A stretch of 64,000 bases of DNA from NCBI GenBank assembly GCA_017461235.1, contig JAFTYU010000007.1, positions 34,468-98,467 of the forward strand. Reading direction: 5' to 3'. Of the stretch, positions 1 through 8,738 are shown piece after piece (the first letter of the stretch is position 1; each line of letters starts with the position of its first letter). The notes under the pieces are model-generated. The model ran no database searches and was not told the DNA's origin. It worked only from the letters and a program-made list of their open reading frames with translations. The stretch is from Clostridia bacterium (lineage in GTDB: Bacteria; Bacillota; Clostridia; Oscillospirales; Acutalibacteraceae). Both the position numbers and the translations under genes were made by a program.

Positions 1-296
1 TTTAAATATATAAGTCCGCACACAAGAGCGTACGCAGGAAGCTCAAACCCCATTGAAACTGCGGAAGGATACAGCTCGGGCATACCGAAAATGAGAGCAC
101 GTAAAAAAGGAAGGCACACACCGCAGATAACACCGTACTGCGGGCCGCAAATCATACTGCACAAAAACACGGGAATGTGTAAAGGGAGCAAGCGCTCGCC
201 TATTTCAGGTACTTGTGCCGTCAGAAAAGGCAAAACAAGACCTATGCTCAGAAAGACGGCAGTAAGAGTAGTCTTTTTGATTTTTTCATTTTTCAT
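1..296 (-). CDS. ECF transporter S component (partial, runs off left edge)
   Basis: Membrane-embedded substrate-binding (S) subunit of an energy-coupling-factor micronutrient importer; it would work with EcfA/EcfA'/EcfT encoded elsewhere. Translating the complement from the ATG at 296 gives about 98 residues before the window ends, so the C-terminal half is missing. After a short charged N-terminus comes a hydrophobic helix, then LLPLHIPVFLC, GPQYGVICG and RALIFGMPELYPSAV. These are the conserved stretches of the PF12822-like ECF S family (relatives read LLPMHIPVLLCG and RSLLFGMPP). The ribosome site is weak (GGTG seven bases upstream). The ligand cannot be told from this part. The identification rests on remembered family motifs and is fairly firm. 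Confidence 0.8.
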   Translation of the reverse strand, partial: MKNEKIKKTTLTAVFLSIGLVLPFLTAQVPEIGERLLPLHIPVFLCSMICGPQYGVICGVCLPFLRALIFGMPELYPSAVSMGFELPAYALVCGLIYL

Positions 297-368
297 ATTT
301 TTCACCACGCTGACTACAATAGTTTATCAGTTTCGGGTGTTGTTTTCAATAGGAAATACCAACAATTT

Positions 369-420
369 CGGCAAGTGCAACAAACAAAAAGCAAAGTGTT
401 TGTTACACTTGCCGTTTTTT
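369..420 (+). terminator. strong hairpin with U-tract, + orientation
   Basis: Arms 369-385 and 398-414 pair over 17 positions with one mismatch (378/405) around a 12-base loop, followed by six T at 415-420. Its U-tract serves + strand transcription, yet no + gene lies upstream in the window. It may block antisense transcription into the ECF gene, or insulate the promoter at 431. Confidence 0.75.
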
Positions 421-430
421 ATTTAAATGT

Positions 431-459
431 TTGTTTTTGAAGAAGAAAAGGATTATAAT
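431..459 (+). promoter_or_regulatory. sigma-A-type promoter of the GH35 operon
   Basis: TTGTTT at 431-436, a 17-base spacer, and a perfect TATAAT at 454-459, 32 bases before the ATG at 491. It starts directly after the hairpin at 369-420. Confidence 0.7.
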
Positions 460-490
460 TAAAACAACTTGTTATGCACGAGGTGTTCAG

Positions 491-1267
491 ATGAAAAAGA
501 AAAAACTCTTTTCGCTCACACTGAGCATATGTGTTTTAATTATGGTTGTTTTTGGGGTGATTTTTATGTTTAATTGTAAACTTGAAGTATATAAGAACAG
601 TCCTGTAAAAATTAATGATGCATTTACATATACGGCACATACGGGTTGTCTTGATACGAAGGATAACTCACTCGAGTCTATAGATGTGGGTGTTTGTAAC
701 GGTGCACAAATTGTGGAGTTTGACGTGAACTATTACGATGGTATTCCCGTGCTTTCACATGATGAACCGAAGGGCGGAGAGATATCTCTCGAGCAGGCTT
801 TTCTTAAAGTGAAAGAGTATGACAATTTAAGGGTTAACGTTGATATTAAAAACACGGAATATTTAGAAAAGGTTCAGATTATAGCCGAAGAAACGGGTGT
901 TCTTGACAGAATCTTTTTCACAGGCATTAATCTTTCTGATGTGGAAGCCGTCAAGAAAGCCTGCCCCGATGTTGAATATTACCTTAATGTGGATGTTTCG
1001 TCACCAAAGGCACAAGATGAAGAATATCTGATGTCTCTTGTGGCTCAGGTTAAAGAATGCGGTGCCGTAGGAATTAATTTTAATAAAGCTAATGCAACGC
1101 AAGAGCTGGTTGACATTTTTCACGAGAACGGTCTGCTTGTGTCAATATGGACTGTAAATAATAAGATAGATATTTATAAAATTCTTTCGTACGGCCCCGA
1201 TAATATTACTACACGGCGACCCGATAAATTAAAAGCCGCCATTAAGGAGATAAAAGACAATGCTTGA
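491..1267 (+). CDS. GDPD-like phosphodiesterase family protein, membrane-anchored
   Basis: Glycerophosphodiester phosphodiesterase-type TIM barrel, 258 residues, led by an uncleaved signal anchor (residues 5-28), so the barrel is probably outside the cell. I chose the ATG at 491 because GAGGTG lies seven bases upstream; an in-frame extension to 431 has no ribosome site. The family pattern is visible: H50 in AHTG, NSLES (61-63), E76-x-D78, H90-D91, a VNVDIK strand, and NITTRRPD near the end. Classical GDPDs have HRG where this has HTG, so the phosphate-contacting arginine is replaced. It overlaps the GH35 gene by 8 bases and is the first gene of that operon. The substrate is unknown; a sugar-linked glycerophosphodiester is a guess from context. 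Confidence 0.8.
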   Translation: MKKKKLFSLTLSICVLIMVVFGVIFMFNCKLEVYKNSPVKINDAFTYTAHTGCLDTKDNSLESIDVGVCNGAQIVEFDVNYYDGIPVLSHDEPKGGEISLEQAFLKVKEYDNLRVNVDIKNTEYLEKVQIIAEETGVLDRIFFTGINLSDVEAVKKACPDVEYYLNVDVSSPKAQDEEYLMSLVAQVKECGAVGINFNKANATQELVDIFHENGLLVSIWTVNNKIDIYKILSYGPDNITTRRPDKLKAAIKEIKDNA

Positions 1268-3014
1268 AATGAAAAACGGTAAGTTCTATATGGATGGCGA
1301 AGAATTTCATATTTATTCAGGTGCTATGCACTATTTCAGAATCCCGCAGGAATATTGGGAAGACAGACTTTTAAAACTGCGTGCCGCAGGTCTTAACACA
1401 GTTGAAACTTATGTTCCGTGGAATTTTCACGAGCCTAAAAAGGGACAGTTTAATTTCGACGGTATGCTCGATATTGTAAAATTCGTTGAAACGGCGCAGA
1501 ATCTCGGACTCTACGTTATTGTAAGACCCGGTCCGTATATCTGTGCCGAATGGGATTTCGGCGGTCTTCCTGCGTGGCTGCTTAAGGATAAAAATGTAAG
1601 ACTTCGTTGTTGGGATAAAACCTACATAAAAGCGGTTGAAGATTATTTTAAGGTTCTTATTCCGAAGCTTGTACCGTATCTTGAAACCAACGGCGGAAAA
1701 ATTATTGCAATGCAGGTTGAGAACGAGTACGGCTCTTTCGGACGTGATAAAAAATATCTTTATTGGCTCCGTAATCTTATGCGCAGTCTGGGTACAGATG
1801 TGCAGCTTTTCACATCCGACGGCGAAGACAGATACTATTTCTCAGGTGGCGGAATTCCTGAGGATTGGATGGTAGCCAATTTCGGCGGCTACAATGAGCA
1901 CCGTTTTGATGATTTGAAGCTTCTGCAGCCCGACAAGCCCTTGATGTGCGGTGAGCATTGGTGCGGTTGGTTTGACCGTTGGGGCACAAAGCATCACACG
2001 GATAATGCAGAAGAATCTTTGGGAAGAAGTCTTGACGGCTTCGTCAAAGAGAATGCGAACTTTAATCTTTATATGTTCCACGGCGGCACTAACTTCGGTT
2101 TTTCATCGGGTGCAAACTACTATGATTGTTATTGCCCCACTACCACAAGCTACGACTACGGTGCACCACTGAACGAATACGGCGGATATACGGAAAAGTA
2201 TTTTGTGTTGAGAAATCGTATGCAAAAACGATTGGGAAAGGAGCTTCCCGAATTACCTGAAGATGCTAAAACGCAAAAAATCGGAAAAGTTATTCTGGAC
2301 GAGTTTGCGGATTTGAGAAACGTATATAAAAAATTTGCAGTACATAAAAAATCGCATATCCCGTATTATATGGAGCATTACGGTCAGAATAGCGGACTTA
2401 TAATGTACAGCACCACTCTTAAGGGGAACTATAGGGATACAAAGCTCAATGCCTTCGGCGTCCATGATATTGCTTATGTTTACGTGAACGGGGAGCTTAA
2501 GCATATCTATGATCGTACAAAGCTCAAAGGCAAAGAGCTTTTTGATGAAAGCTTTTCTGTTCCGGTTGATGCTTTCAACGGTGAGATAAAGGTTGATATT
2601 ATTGTTCAGGCTCTCGGCAGAATAAATTATGACCGACGAATTTATGACAGGAAAGGTTTAGGCGAGATTTATCTCGGCGGTCAGGCTGTTGTGGATTGGG
2701 ATATTTATTGTATGGAATTGGACTGCGCACCTGAAATCACTTATAAAAAAGCTCATAAAGATTTCCCCTGTTTTTTAAAGGGAACTTTCAAAGCAAACGA
2801 AAAAACAGATACTTTTGTAGATATGCGCGGTTTCACTAATGCGGTGGTTTATGTCAATGGTTTTAATCTCGGCAGATTTATAAACGGCGGTCCGCAATAC
2901 ACGTTGTATCTTCCCGGTACACTTCTCAAAGATGAAAATGAGATTGTTGTTCTGGAGCTTCAAAACACAAAGAAAACAGCTGTTACTCTGACAGACAAAC
3001 CCATATTCAAATAA
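1260..3014 (+). CDS. GH35 beta-galactosidase
   Basis: Retaining beta-galactosidase of family GH35, 584 residues, without a signal peptide, so it acts on imported galactosides. The N-terminal barrel has HYFRIPQEYW, ETYVPWNFHEP and RPGPYICAEWDFGGLP. The predicted acid/base is E156 in VENEYGS and the nucleophile is E232 in CGEHWCGWFDRWG; both signatures are intact. The C-terminal part carries beta-sandwich domains (around residues 380-580) with a FVDMRGFTNAVVYVNG segment typical of the family. The start codon overlaps the upstream GDPD gene, with AAGGAG just before it. The downstream GPH transporter follows after 23 bases, so the three genes form one operon for uptake and hydrolysis of galactosides. 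Confidence 0.95.
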   Translation: MLEMKNGKFYMDGEEFHIYSGAMHYFRIPQEYWEDRLLKLRAAGLNTVETYVPWNFHEPKKGQFNFDGMLDIVKFVETAQNLGLYVIVRPGPYICAEWDFGGLPAWLLKDKNVRLRCWDKTYIKAVEDYFKVLIPKLVPYLETNGGKIIAMQVENEYGSFGRDKKYLYWLRNLMRSLGTDVQLFTSDGEDRYYFSGGGIPEDWMVANFGGYNEHRFDDLKLLQPDKPLMCGEHWCGWFDRWGTKHHTDNAEESLGRSLDGFVKENANFNLYMFHGGTNFGFSSGANYYDCYCPTTTSYDYGAPLNEYGGYTEKYFVLRNRMQKRLGKELPELPEDAKTQKIGKVILDEFADLRNVYKKFAVHKKSHIPYYMEHYGQNSGLIMYSTTLKGNYRDTKLNAFGVHDIAYVYVNGELKHIYDRTKLKGKELFDESFSVPVDAFNGEIKVDIIVQALGRINYDRRIYDRKGLGEIYLGGQAVVDWDIYCMELDCAPEITYKKAHKDFPCFLKGTFKANEKTDTFVDMRGFTNAVVYVNGFNLGRFINGGPQYTLYLPGTLLKDENEIVVLELQNTKKTAVTLTDKPIFK

Positions 3015-3037
3015 AAAAACGAATGTAGGTGTAATTT

Positions 3038-5368
3038 GTGGCAATATTTATTAAGGTAAAAGACGCTATAAAAGAAGTGAGACTTTATTGGCGTCAACCC
3101 CGTCCCGGTGAATACGTGCCTTACAAGGAAGTAATAATGTTATCCGTAGGTTGGATGGCGCTTTATATGTCTATACAATGGACTATCGGCTTTAGCGTAG
3201 GTAATCAATTTACGGGAATGACGTTGGGTATGAACAATAACCAGCTTCTTGTAATGAGTTATATCTGTCAGGCAATCGGTTATGTTACCACGCCGCTGAA
3301 TGCCTGGATTGTTGATAATCTGCGCAGTAAAGACGGCAAGTACAGGGTGTATATAAAATTGGCGTTGCCTGCCTTGGTTTTGACTCTGTTGTCACTATGG
3401 TTACCGTATGAACAAGTGCGCGATTCATATCAACCGTTTACCCAGTATGTTATGATTGCAATGCTGTTCCTTATAGGTCAGGTGCAGGGTTATGTGCAGA
3501 GCTGGGTTACAACAGGCGTCACAAATATGGTGCATGTTATGACCCCTAATACTCAGGAACGCACTAAAATAATGGCAATAACAAGCATTATTTATTCTAC
3601 GGGTTATTCCATAAACAACGTGTATTATCCTATGATGGTTGACGTACTTTGTGAAAACGGCAACAAGTACACAATGACGTATTTCCGCGGTGCATATACA
3701 CCAATGGCGTTCCTTATTGTGTTTGTACTCCTTGCGTATTTCGGAACAAAGGAAAGACTTGTTATACCTAAGAGCCGTATAACAAAAATGAGTTTTACAA
3801 GCTCTATGCGTGCCGTTGCAGGTAATAAGATATTCTGGATAAAGTGTGCTGACGGATGGAACAACTTCTTTGAAGGGGCAAAGGGTGATATCTGGAACTG
3901 GCTTGTTTACCGTGCTCATATTATGAAAAGTACCACTTACGGCTTGCTGAACACGATTTCATACAATGCTAATTTCTGGGGAATGTTGTTTTCTCCCGCG
4001 CTCATTAAAAAATTCGGTAAAAAGAAAATCAAAATTTTCAAAAATATAATCCAGATTTTCCTTATTGCATCATATTTTTTGTTCTATAAGAGCCCGTTGG
4101 CAGGAGTAGGCTTGTTTGTGGTCTATACACTAGACAGGTTTGTTGATACGTATAATGTTATCGATAGTGCAATTGAATCTGATATGCGTGACAATCAACA
4201 GTATCTTATAGGCGAGCGTATAGATGGTGCTTTTGGCTTCGTATCAACCTATGCTGGCGGAGCAATCAACGCAGTTACAAGTCTCTTTATACCTTGGGTA
4301 TATAAGAAAAAAGGTTTTGACGGTAACGATTATTCGGTGCTTGACGTTTATCTCAATTATGATGAGAATCTGCCGTTATCAAAGCAGAAAAAGAACCCTG
4401 ACTGTGTTCTTTATTCACTTATGGATACGTTGCTTGTCATATCGATAATCGGTGCAGCAGTCGATGTTCTGCCCTGGTTCCTGTACGACATTTCCGAAAC
4501 AGGACAGAAATCAATGATACGCGTAATAAGAATAAGGACGTTGGTTGAAGACGCTCATAATGACGACAGGGAAGAATCTTCATATATAGAAGGTTGCGAA
4601 GCAATTTTCAAAGCACAGAAATATTACGGTGCGCAGAGAGATGAAACATCAAAGGCGATTTTAAAAGAAGCAAAGTCTTTGACTGCTTCCACAAAGGAAC
4701 AGAAGACTATCAGAACAAATGCAATAGCGACTGCCAAAAAACGTCTTCAGGATGCCGCCGAGCATAACGAAGAAATCGAGATAGCGGAATTTGTTATGCA
4801 TGAATTGAAACGTTTTGAAAATGATTTCGGCAAAAAGCAGATTGAGCTTTGCAGGCTTATAGTATCCGGCGGACCGGAAAACTTTTTCCAATGTGCTAAA
4901 CAAGCTCAGGAAATGGCGAATGCGCTGCCCGTAACAAACGACAAAGAAGAACGAACCTGGCGAAAACAGGAGATAAGAAACGCACGAGCTCTTGTTAAAA
5001 GCCAGAGACTCGCTAAAAAATATTATCCCGACGGAATAGTGCCATTCGATAATGATGAGTACGAAGCTGCCTATAATATGCCCGATGAAACAAAGGAACA
5101 GGCGAAAGTCCGTCGCAAGGCAATGCGCGAAGCAAGTAAAAAGCGCGACAGATACAGTAATGTTGCGGCTCCGTATCTTGCGGCCAAAAGAACCTTGGAA
5201 TTGTTTGAAGGATACAATAGTTTGGATAAATTTACGGAAGATTACGAAGATGTAATCGAAAAACGGAATAAAAAGTTTGAAGAAGAACGCATTAAACAGG
5301 AAAAGATAAAAGCGGAACGCAACTTTGACCGTAAGAGCAAAGAAGCAAGCCGTAAATTAAGAAAATAA
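3038..5368 (+). CDS. GPH-family sugar:cation symporter with long charged C-terminal tail
   Basis: MFS transporter of the glycoside-pentoside-hexuronide group, likely importing the substrate of the GH35 enzyme encoded just upstream. The GTG start has a weak TAGGTG site nearby. Twelve hydrophobic segments fall within residues 30-485. The GPH loop signature after helix 2 is DNLRSKDGKYR (93-103), and D367 in LDRFVD is also family-like. Residues about 486-776 form a soluble tail very rich in K, E, R and A, predicted helical or coiled coil and probably cytoplasmic. Typical GPH porters are 440-500 residues, so the tail is a lineage-specific extension. The gene ends at a bidirectional terminator. Confidence 0.88.
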   Translation: MAIFIKVKDAIKEVRLYWRQPRPGEYVPYKEVIMLSVGWMALYMSIQWTIGFSVGNQFTGMTLGMNNNQLLVMSYICQAIGYVTTPLNAWIVDNLRSKDGKYRVYIKLALPALVLTLLSLWLPYEQVRDSYQPFTQYVMIAMLFLIGQVQGYVQSWVTTGVTNMVHVMTPNTQERTKIMAITSIIYSTGYSINNVYYPMMVDVLCENGNKYTMTYFRGAYTPMAFLIVFVLLAYFGTKERLVIPKSRITKMSFTSSMRAVAGNKIFWIKCADGWNNFFEGAKGDIWNWLVYRAHIMKSTTYGLLNTISYNANFWGMLFSPALIKKFGKKKIKIFKNIIQIFLIASYFLFYKSPLAGVGLFVVYTLDRFVDTYNVIDSAIESDMRDNQQYLIGERIDGAFGFVSTYAGGAINAVTSLFIPWVYKKKGFDGNDYSVLDVYLNYDENLPLSKQKKNPDCVLYSLMDTLLVISIIGAAVDVLPWFLYDISETGQKSMIRVIRIRTLVEDAHNDDREESSYIEGCEAIFKAQKYYGAQRDETSKAILKEAKSLTASTKEQKTIRTNAIATAKKRLQDAAEHNEEIEIAEFVMHELKRFENDFGKKQIELCRLIVSGGPENFFQCAKQAQEMANALPVTNDKEERTWRKQEIRNARALVKSQRLAKKYYPDGIVPFDNDEYEAAYNMPDETKEQAKVRRKAMREASKKRDRYSNVAAPYLAAKRTLELFEGYNSLDKFTEDYEDVIEKRNKKFEEERIKQEKIKAERNFDRKSKEASRKLRK

Positions 5369-5369
5369 A

Positions 5370-5413
5370 AAAGAGACTGTAAAAAACTTTTCGAGTTTTT
5401 TACAGTCTCTTTT
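5370..5413. terminator. bidirectional terminator with shared GTAAAAAAC core
   Basis: A GAGACTGTAAAAAAC arm pairs with GTTTTTTACAGTCTC around a short TTTTCGA loop, with A-rich and T-rich flanks that make it work in both directions. It ends the GPH gene and the opposing gene at 5413. The inner stem recurs in other terminators of this window. Confidence 0.9.
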
Positions 5414-5784
5414 CATTTTTCTAATTCATCTATAAGCTGCAATATTTCCGGTGCGATGTTTTTTCTCTTTTTAGCTGTGATTTTTTTGTAAACGGGGTAT
5501 GCAGCTGAAAGTATCATAATACCTGCAACGCCTATGAATATACCGGGGATAAAATATTGTGTCCATACCATAACGCAGACTAAACCCACGCCGAAAACAA
5601 GTGCCCCGAGTATTCCTAAAATGAGCGAAATTATTGTACCGGGACGTTCCGCGGTTTTGTCAAGCTTTCGCAGCAGGGTCATCTTATCGGTGTGCTCTGT
5701 TGTGGGTGCGTATTTCTCTCTGATTTTTTTGATTTCCTTCTTTTGGGAAGCAGAGTAGGTATATTGAAATTCATTTTTATTCAT
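5413..5784 (-). CDS. two-helix membrane protein, paralog of 8739-9110
   Basis: Unrecognised 123-residue protein. A charged N-terminal region of about 50 residues (EIKKIREKYAP then LRKLDKTAERPG) is followed by two transmembrane segments (about 52-74 and 80-97, separated by a short loop with PGIFIGVAGI) and a basic end (YPVYKKITAKKRKN, then EILQLIDELEK). The protein at 8739-9110 has the same length and plan, with matching PGIIIGVIG and YPVYKRILTSRRKK, so they are paralogs. The ATG overlaps the upstream membrane-protein gene by four bases, making this the last gene of the two-component operon. Function unknown; a membrane sensor accessory role is only a guess. Confidence 0.75.
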   Translation of the reverse strand: MNKNEFQYTYSASQKKEIKKIREKYAPTTEHTDKMTLLRKLDKTAERPGTIISLILGILGALVFGVGLVCVMVWTQYFIPGIFIGVAGIMILSAAYPVYKKITAKKRKNIAPEILQLIDELEK

Positions 5785-6683
5785 ATATTTTCCTCCGATG
5801 ACAGAGTAATATTTTTAATTTTTTTGTTTGATTTATAAAGCATCACAACAGCAATACAAACTATTGCCGTGCATACTGCCAGCCCTGTAAAGGCGTTGAG
5901 AAAAAACCTGTCACTTTGTGAAGTCTCTGCTCCGAACGAAGTGAGCATTGCTGTTTGTAAAGAGAACATTGACATCAGGGCAATTGATAAATCAAGTGCC
6001 TTTGCAGATAAAAGAACAGGGTTGCTGTGTTTGCTTTTTACAAGCTTTATTATTGCTATTATAAAACGGTAAAAGGTGTAAGCCGCCATAGCATATATAA
6101 TAAAACCCGGATATGAAAACCCTTTGTTCTGCCATATAACTCTCACTACCATAACTGAAACGGCAGCATTTAAAAAGAACAGCAGTTTTCCGCAAAGACG
6201 GTATGTTTTCCATTGATGGATAAGAAGCTTTCTGTCGTTGTCAAGGGTTTTTGAATCCCTTGTTACAAGCACAATGCGTATTAATATCAAAATGAAGTAA
6301 TAAACAGAAACTTGTATGAACCAAGCTGATTGATAATAAATTCCTGCTATCAGTTTAAAAAGAGCAAAAAGCAGATTTATAATCAAGCTTAATCTCATAG
6401 AAAGCCTGGTTTTCAATTCATGGTCATTTGAAAATTTCAAAAAATGCTCGTGAGATTTAACACGTTTACGCATATTTCTTATTATGACAACCGTTCTCGC
6501 CGTAAGGATACATAGCGCATAAAACGAAAACGCATATACTACAGGTGCGTAAAATGTTTCGTGGACATTATAAATAAAAATCAGGGCGAGAAGTATAGCG
6601 GAAATTACAACGATTACCGTTGTGAGAGCGGGATGGGGAAAAAGAAATCTGAAAAGCAGTTTTTTTGTTTGTTCTTTTTTCAT
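5781..6683 (-). CDS. polytopic membrane protein of unknown function
   Basis: 300 residues with about eight hydrophobic segments in pairs, short basic cytoplasmic loops (RNMRKRVKSHEHF, VKSKHS) and a charged C-terminus. I do not recognise a named family. It overlaps the histidine kinase gene upstream by four bases (ATGA) and the two-helix protein gene downstream by four bases, so it is translated with the kinase and is probably part of the same signalling or stress module. No catalytic motif is visible. Confidence 0.75.
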   Translation of the reverse strand: MKKEQTKKLLFRFLFPHPALTTVIVVISAILLALIFIYNVHETFYAPVVYAFSFYALCILTARTVVIIRNMRKRVKSHEHFLKFSNDHELKTRLSMRLSLIINLLFALFKLIAGIYYQSAWFIQVSVYYFILILIRIVLVTRDSKTLDNDRKLLIHQWKTYRLCGKLLFFLNAAVSVMVVRVIWQNKGFSYPGFIIYAMAAYTFYRFIIAIIKLVKSKHSNPVLLSAKALDLSIALMSMFSLQTAMLTSFGAETSQSDRFFLNAFTGLAVCTAIVCIAVVMLYKSNKKIKNITLSSEENI

Positions 6684-7738
6684 GATAATGGAAATTTAAC
6701 AGTAAAAGTACTGCCCTCGTGTAAAATACTATTGACGGAAATTTCTCCGTTGGTTATATCAATTATCCTTTTTACCAAAGTGAGACCAAGCCCGTTACCG
6801 GGCACAGAGTGCGAAGTATCGCCCTGATAAAACTTTTCAAATATACGGTTCCCGGTTTCTGCAGTCATACCGCAACCTGTGTCGGTTACGGTTACTGTTG
6901 CAAAATTCTTATCTGATTTGAGTGAAACTGATACTTTTCCGCCGTTATCGGTGAATTTAAATGCGTTTGATAAGAGATTGTTCCAGACGATTGAAAGAAG
7001 CTCGCTGTCAGCATCTGCAAAAACATCTTCATCAAAATCAGTATCAATATCAATGTTTTTGTCTTCCCAGATTTTTTCAAAGCTTAAAAGACATTCACAA
7101 AGCTGTTCGCTTAAGTTGTAGGGTGTTGTTTTAGGGAAAATCTGTTGGTTTTCCAGTTTGTTGAGCTTTAAAATATTAGTAATAAGTTCGGCAAGATGAC
7201 CTGAACTCTGTGCGATGTTTTTAGCGTATTCAACGCGCTTTTCTTCACTGAGTTCAGGGTTTTGCAAAAGAGTGGCATAATTTCCTATAACCGCAAGGGG
7301 AGTTTTCATCTCGTGTGAAACGTTGGAAATAAAGTCATTTCGCAGTGTCTCTACACCCGAAAGCTCCTCGGTCATAGTGTTTATGGTTTCCATGATTTCA
7401 GCAAAGTTTGGTGCGGCGGCGGTAGCTTTGAGTCGCACCTCAAAATCCCCCGAGGTAATCCTGTTCAATGCGGTGGTTATTTGCTTTATGGGTCTTTCAA
7501 CGGTGATTTTTCGTCTGATAATATCAAAGAGCGTAAAAAATGCGGTTACAAACAACATATTAATAAACGTTGCTGTAGCTGCTGTTGCAATTTGCTCTTG
7601 AGTCATATCCGTATCTAATGACAGGATACTGAAAAACAAAAGAAAAGAGCAGGATAAAATAAACGCAAACAGGGCAAAAAATATGATGTACGATATAACT
7701 ACAACACGCATATTTTTTGAGAATAATGACTTTTTCAT
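6680..7738 (-). CDS. sensor histidine kinase (two-component)
   Basis: 352 residues. Two transmembrane helices (about 12-40 and 55-73) flank a very short extracellular loop, so this kinase probably senses through the membrane or a partner rather than a large extracellular domain. A HAMP-like linker (78-130) follows, then the HisKA box SNVSHEMKTP with phospho-acceptor H142, and an HATPase_c domain with NNLLSNAFKFT (N box), DTGCGM (G1) and GNGLGLTLVKRI (G2). The start overlaps the response-regulator gene upstream by four bases, so the two are co-translated. Confidence 0.93.
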   Translation of the reverse strand: MKKSLFSKNMRVVVISYIIFFALFAFILSCSFLLFFSILSLDTDMTQEQIATAATATFINMLFVTAFFTLFDIIRRKITVERPIKQITTALNRITSGDFEVRLKATAAAPNFAEIMETINTMTEELSGVETLRNDFISNVSHEMKTPLAVIGNYATLLQNPELSEEKRVEYAKNIAQSSGHLAELITNILKLNKLENQQIFPKTTPYNLSEQLCECLLSFEKIWEDKNIDIDTDFDEDVFADADSELLSIVWNNLLSNAFKFTDNGGKVSVSLKSDKNFATVTVTDTGCGMTAETGNRIFEKFYQGDTSHSVPGNGLGLTLVKRIIDITNGEISVNSILHEGSTFTVKFPLS

Positions 7739-8406
7739 TTTATCACCGCCTTGTAGCCGAGACCGTGCACGGTGACAATTTCAAAATCCTCGCATTTTGA
7801 AAGCTTACTGCGGAGCTTTGTTATATAAACGTCAACTGTTCTTGTGCTGGAGTCTGTGTCGGCACTCCAGAATTCATCCATAAGCTGAGTTCTTGTAAAG
7901 GTCTTTTTCGGATAAGACAACATTTTATACAACAAATCAAATTCTCTTATGGTAAGAGACAGTTCTTCATCGTTGAGATAAGCTGTGTGTTCATCCATAT
8001 CCATTCTGAAATCACCGATGGTAAGTGCTCTGCTTGATGCAATTTTTGCGCGTCTTAACAATGCGCCGATTCTCAGCAGAAGCTCATCCAGGTCAACGGG
8101 CTTTACCATAAAGTCGTCGATACCTATACGGAACCCTTTTTGCTTTGCCGCAAAATCTTCGCGAGCGGTTACAAATATTATGGGAATATCATTATTTAAA
8201 GAGCGGACTGTTTTAGCAAATTCAAAACCGTCTGTGCCGGGCATCATAACGTCCGAAATTATCAGGTCGAAAACATTTTCGTACAGAGCATCGTAAGCAG
8301 CTTCTGCATTCAGGCAACCTACGGCATCGTAACCGTTGTTTTCTAAAAAGATGCAAAAGGATTTATTGAGATTTTTATCATCTTCAACAACCAGAATTTT
8401 AAACAA
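7735..8406 (-). CDS. OmpR-family response regulator
   Basis: 223-residue DNA-binding response regulator. The receiver domain has acidic pocket E8-D9-D10, phospho-acceptor D52 (IISDVMMPG), T80 in VTAR and K103 in MVKP. The C-terminal winged helix ends with DVYITKLRSKL and HGLGYKAVIK. The start is an unusual TTG at 8406: GGAG lies nine bases upstream, and no in-frame ATG gives a complete receiver domain. It leads an operon with the kinase, a membrane protein and a two-helix protein, all joined by four-base overlaps. A TATAAT-like sequence lies about 60 bases upstream. Confidence 0.93.
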   Translation of the reverse strand: MFKILVVEDDKNLNKSFCIFLENNGYDAVGCLNAEAAYDALYENVFDLIISDVMMPGTDGFEFAKTVRSLNNDIPIIFVTAREDFAAKQKGFRIGIDDFMVKPVDLDELLLRIGALLRRAKIASSRALTIGDFRMDMDEHTAYLNDEELSLTIREFDLLYKMLSYPKKTFTRTQLMDEFWSADTDSSTRTVDVYITKLRSKLSKCEDFEIVTVHGLGYKAVIK

Positions 8407-8488
8407 AACTTGTCACTCCAATGCAATTTTATGAAATAATTATATCATAAAATATTAAAGTTTTGTTTATGAATGTGTTAAATGTGAG

Positions 8489-8737
8489 TTATTTACTTTT
8501 TAAATTTTCAATTCTTTTTTCTGCGGCTTTTCTTCTTTCTTCTGCTTCGGCAAGCTCTTGTTCTCTTTTTTCGTTTATCATTTCTTTATGGGTTGATATT
8601 TTTCCCATTGCCTTAGCTTCCTGAAAATTGGCTTTTGATTCGGCTTTTACAGCCTGAAAATTAGCTTTGTCAACTTCGTGCTGTGCGCGTGCGCTTTCCT
8701 TCATATCGTTAAATGCGTTCTTGAGAAATTCTTTCAT
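8489..8737 (-). CDS. small charged coiled-coil protein
   Basis: 82 residues, soluble, no cysteines, dominated by K, E, A and Q, with repeating pattern FQAVKAESKANFQEAKA and a long helix EKREQELAEAEERRKAAEKR. Predicted to be a helical hairpin or coiled coil. I chose the ATG at 8737 because AAGGAGG lies nine bases upstream, inside the end of the preceding gene; an in-frame start 30 bases earlier lacks this. It is probably co-transcribed with the two-helix membrane protein just upstream. Function unknown. Confidence 0.7.
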   Translation of the reverse strand: MKEFLKNAFNDMKESARAQHEVDKANFQAVKAESKANFQEAKAMGKISTHKEMINEKREQELAEAEERRKAAEKRIENLKSK

Positions 8738-8738
8738 T

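Noticed and set aside
91-440. Two overlapping + strand ORFs (111 and 75 codons)
   Set aside because: The complement encodes a recognisable ECF S subunit with conserved motifs; the + frames end in the terminator hairpin and have no ribosome site.
3425-3919. 164-codon antisense ORF in the GPH transporter gene
   Set aside because: Shadow of a coding frame; no ribosome site and an amino-acid composition rich in His/Cys typical of antisense reading.
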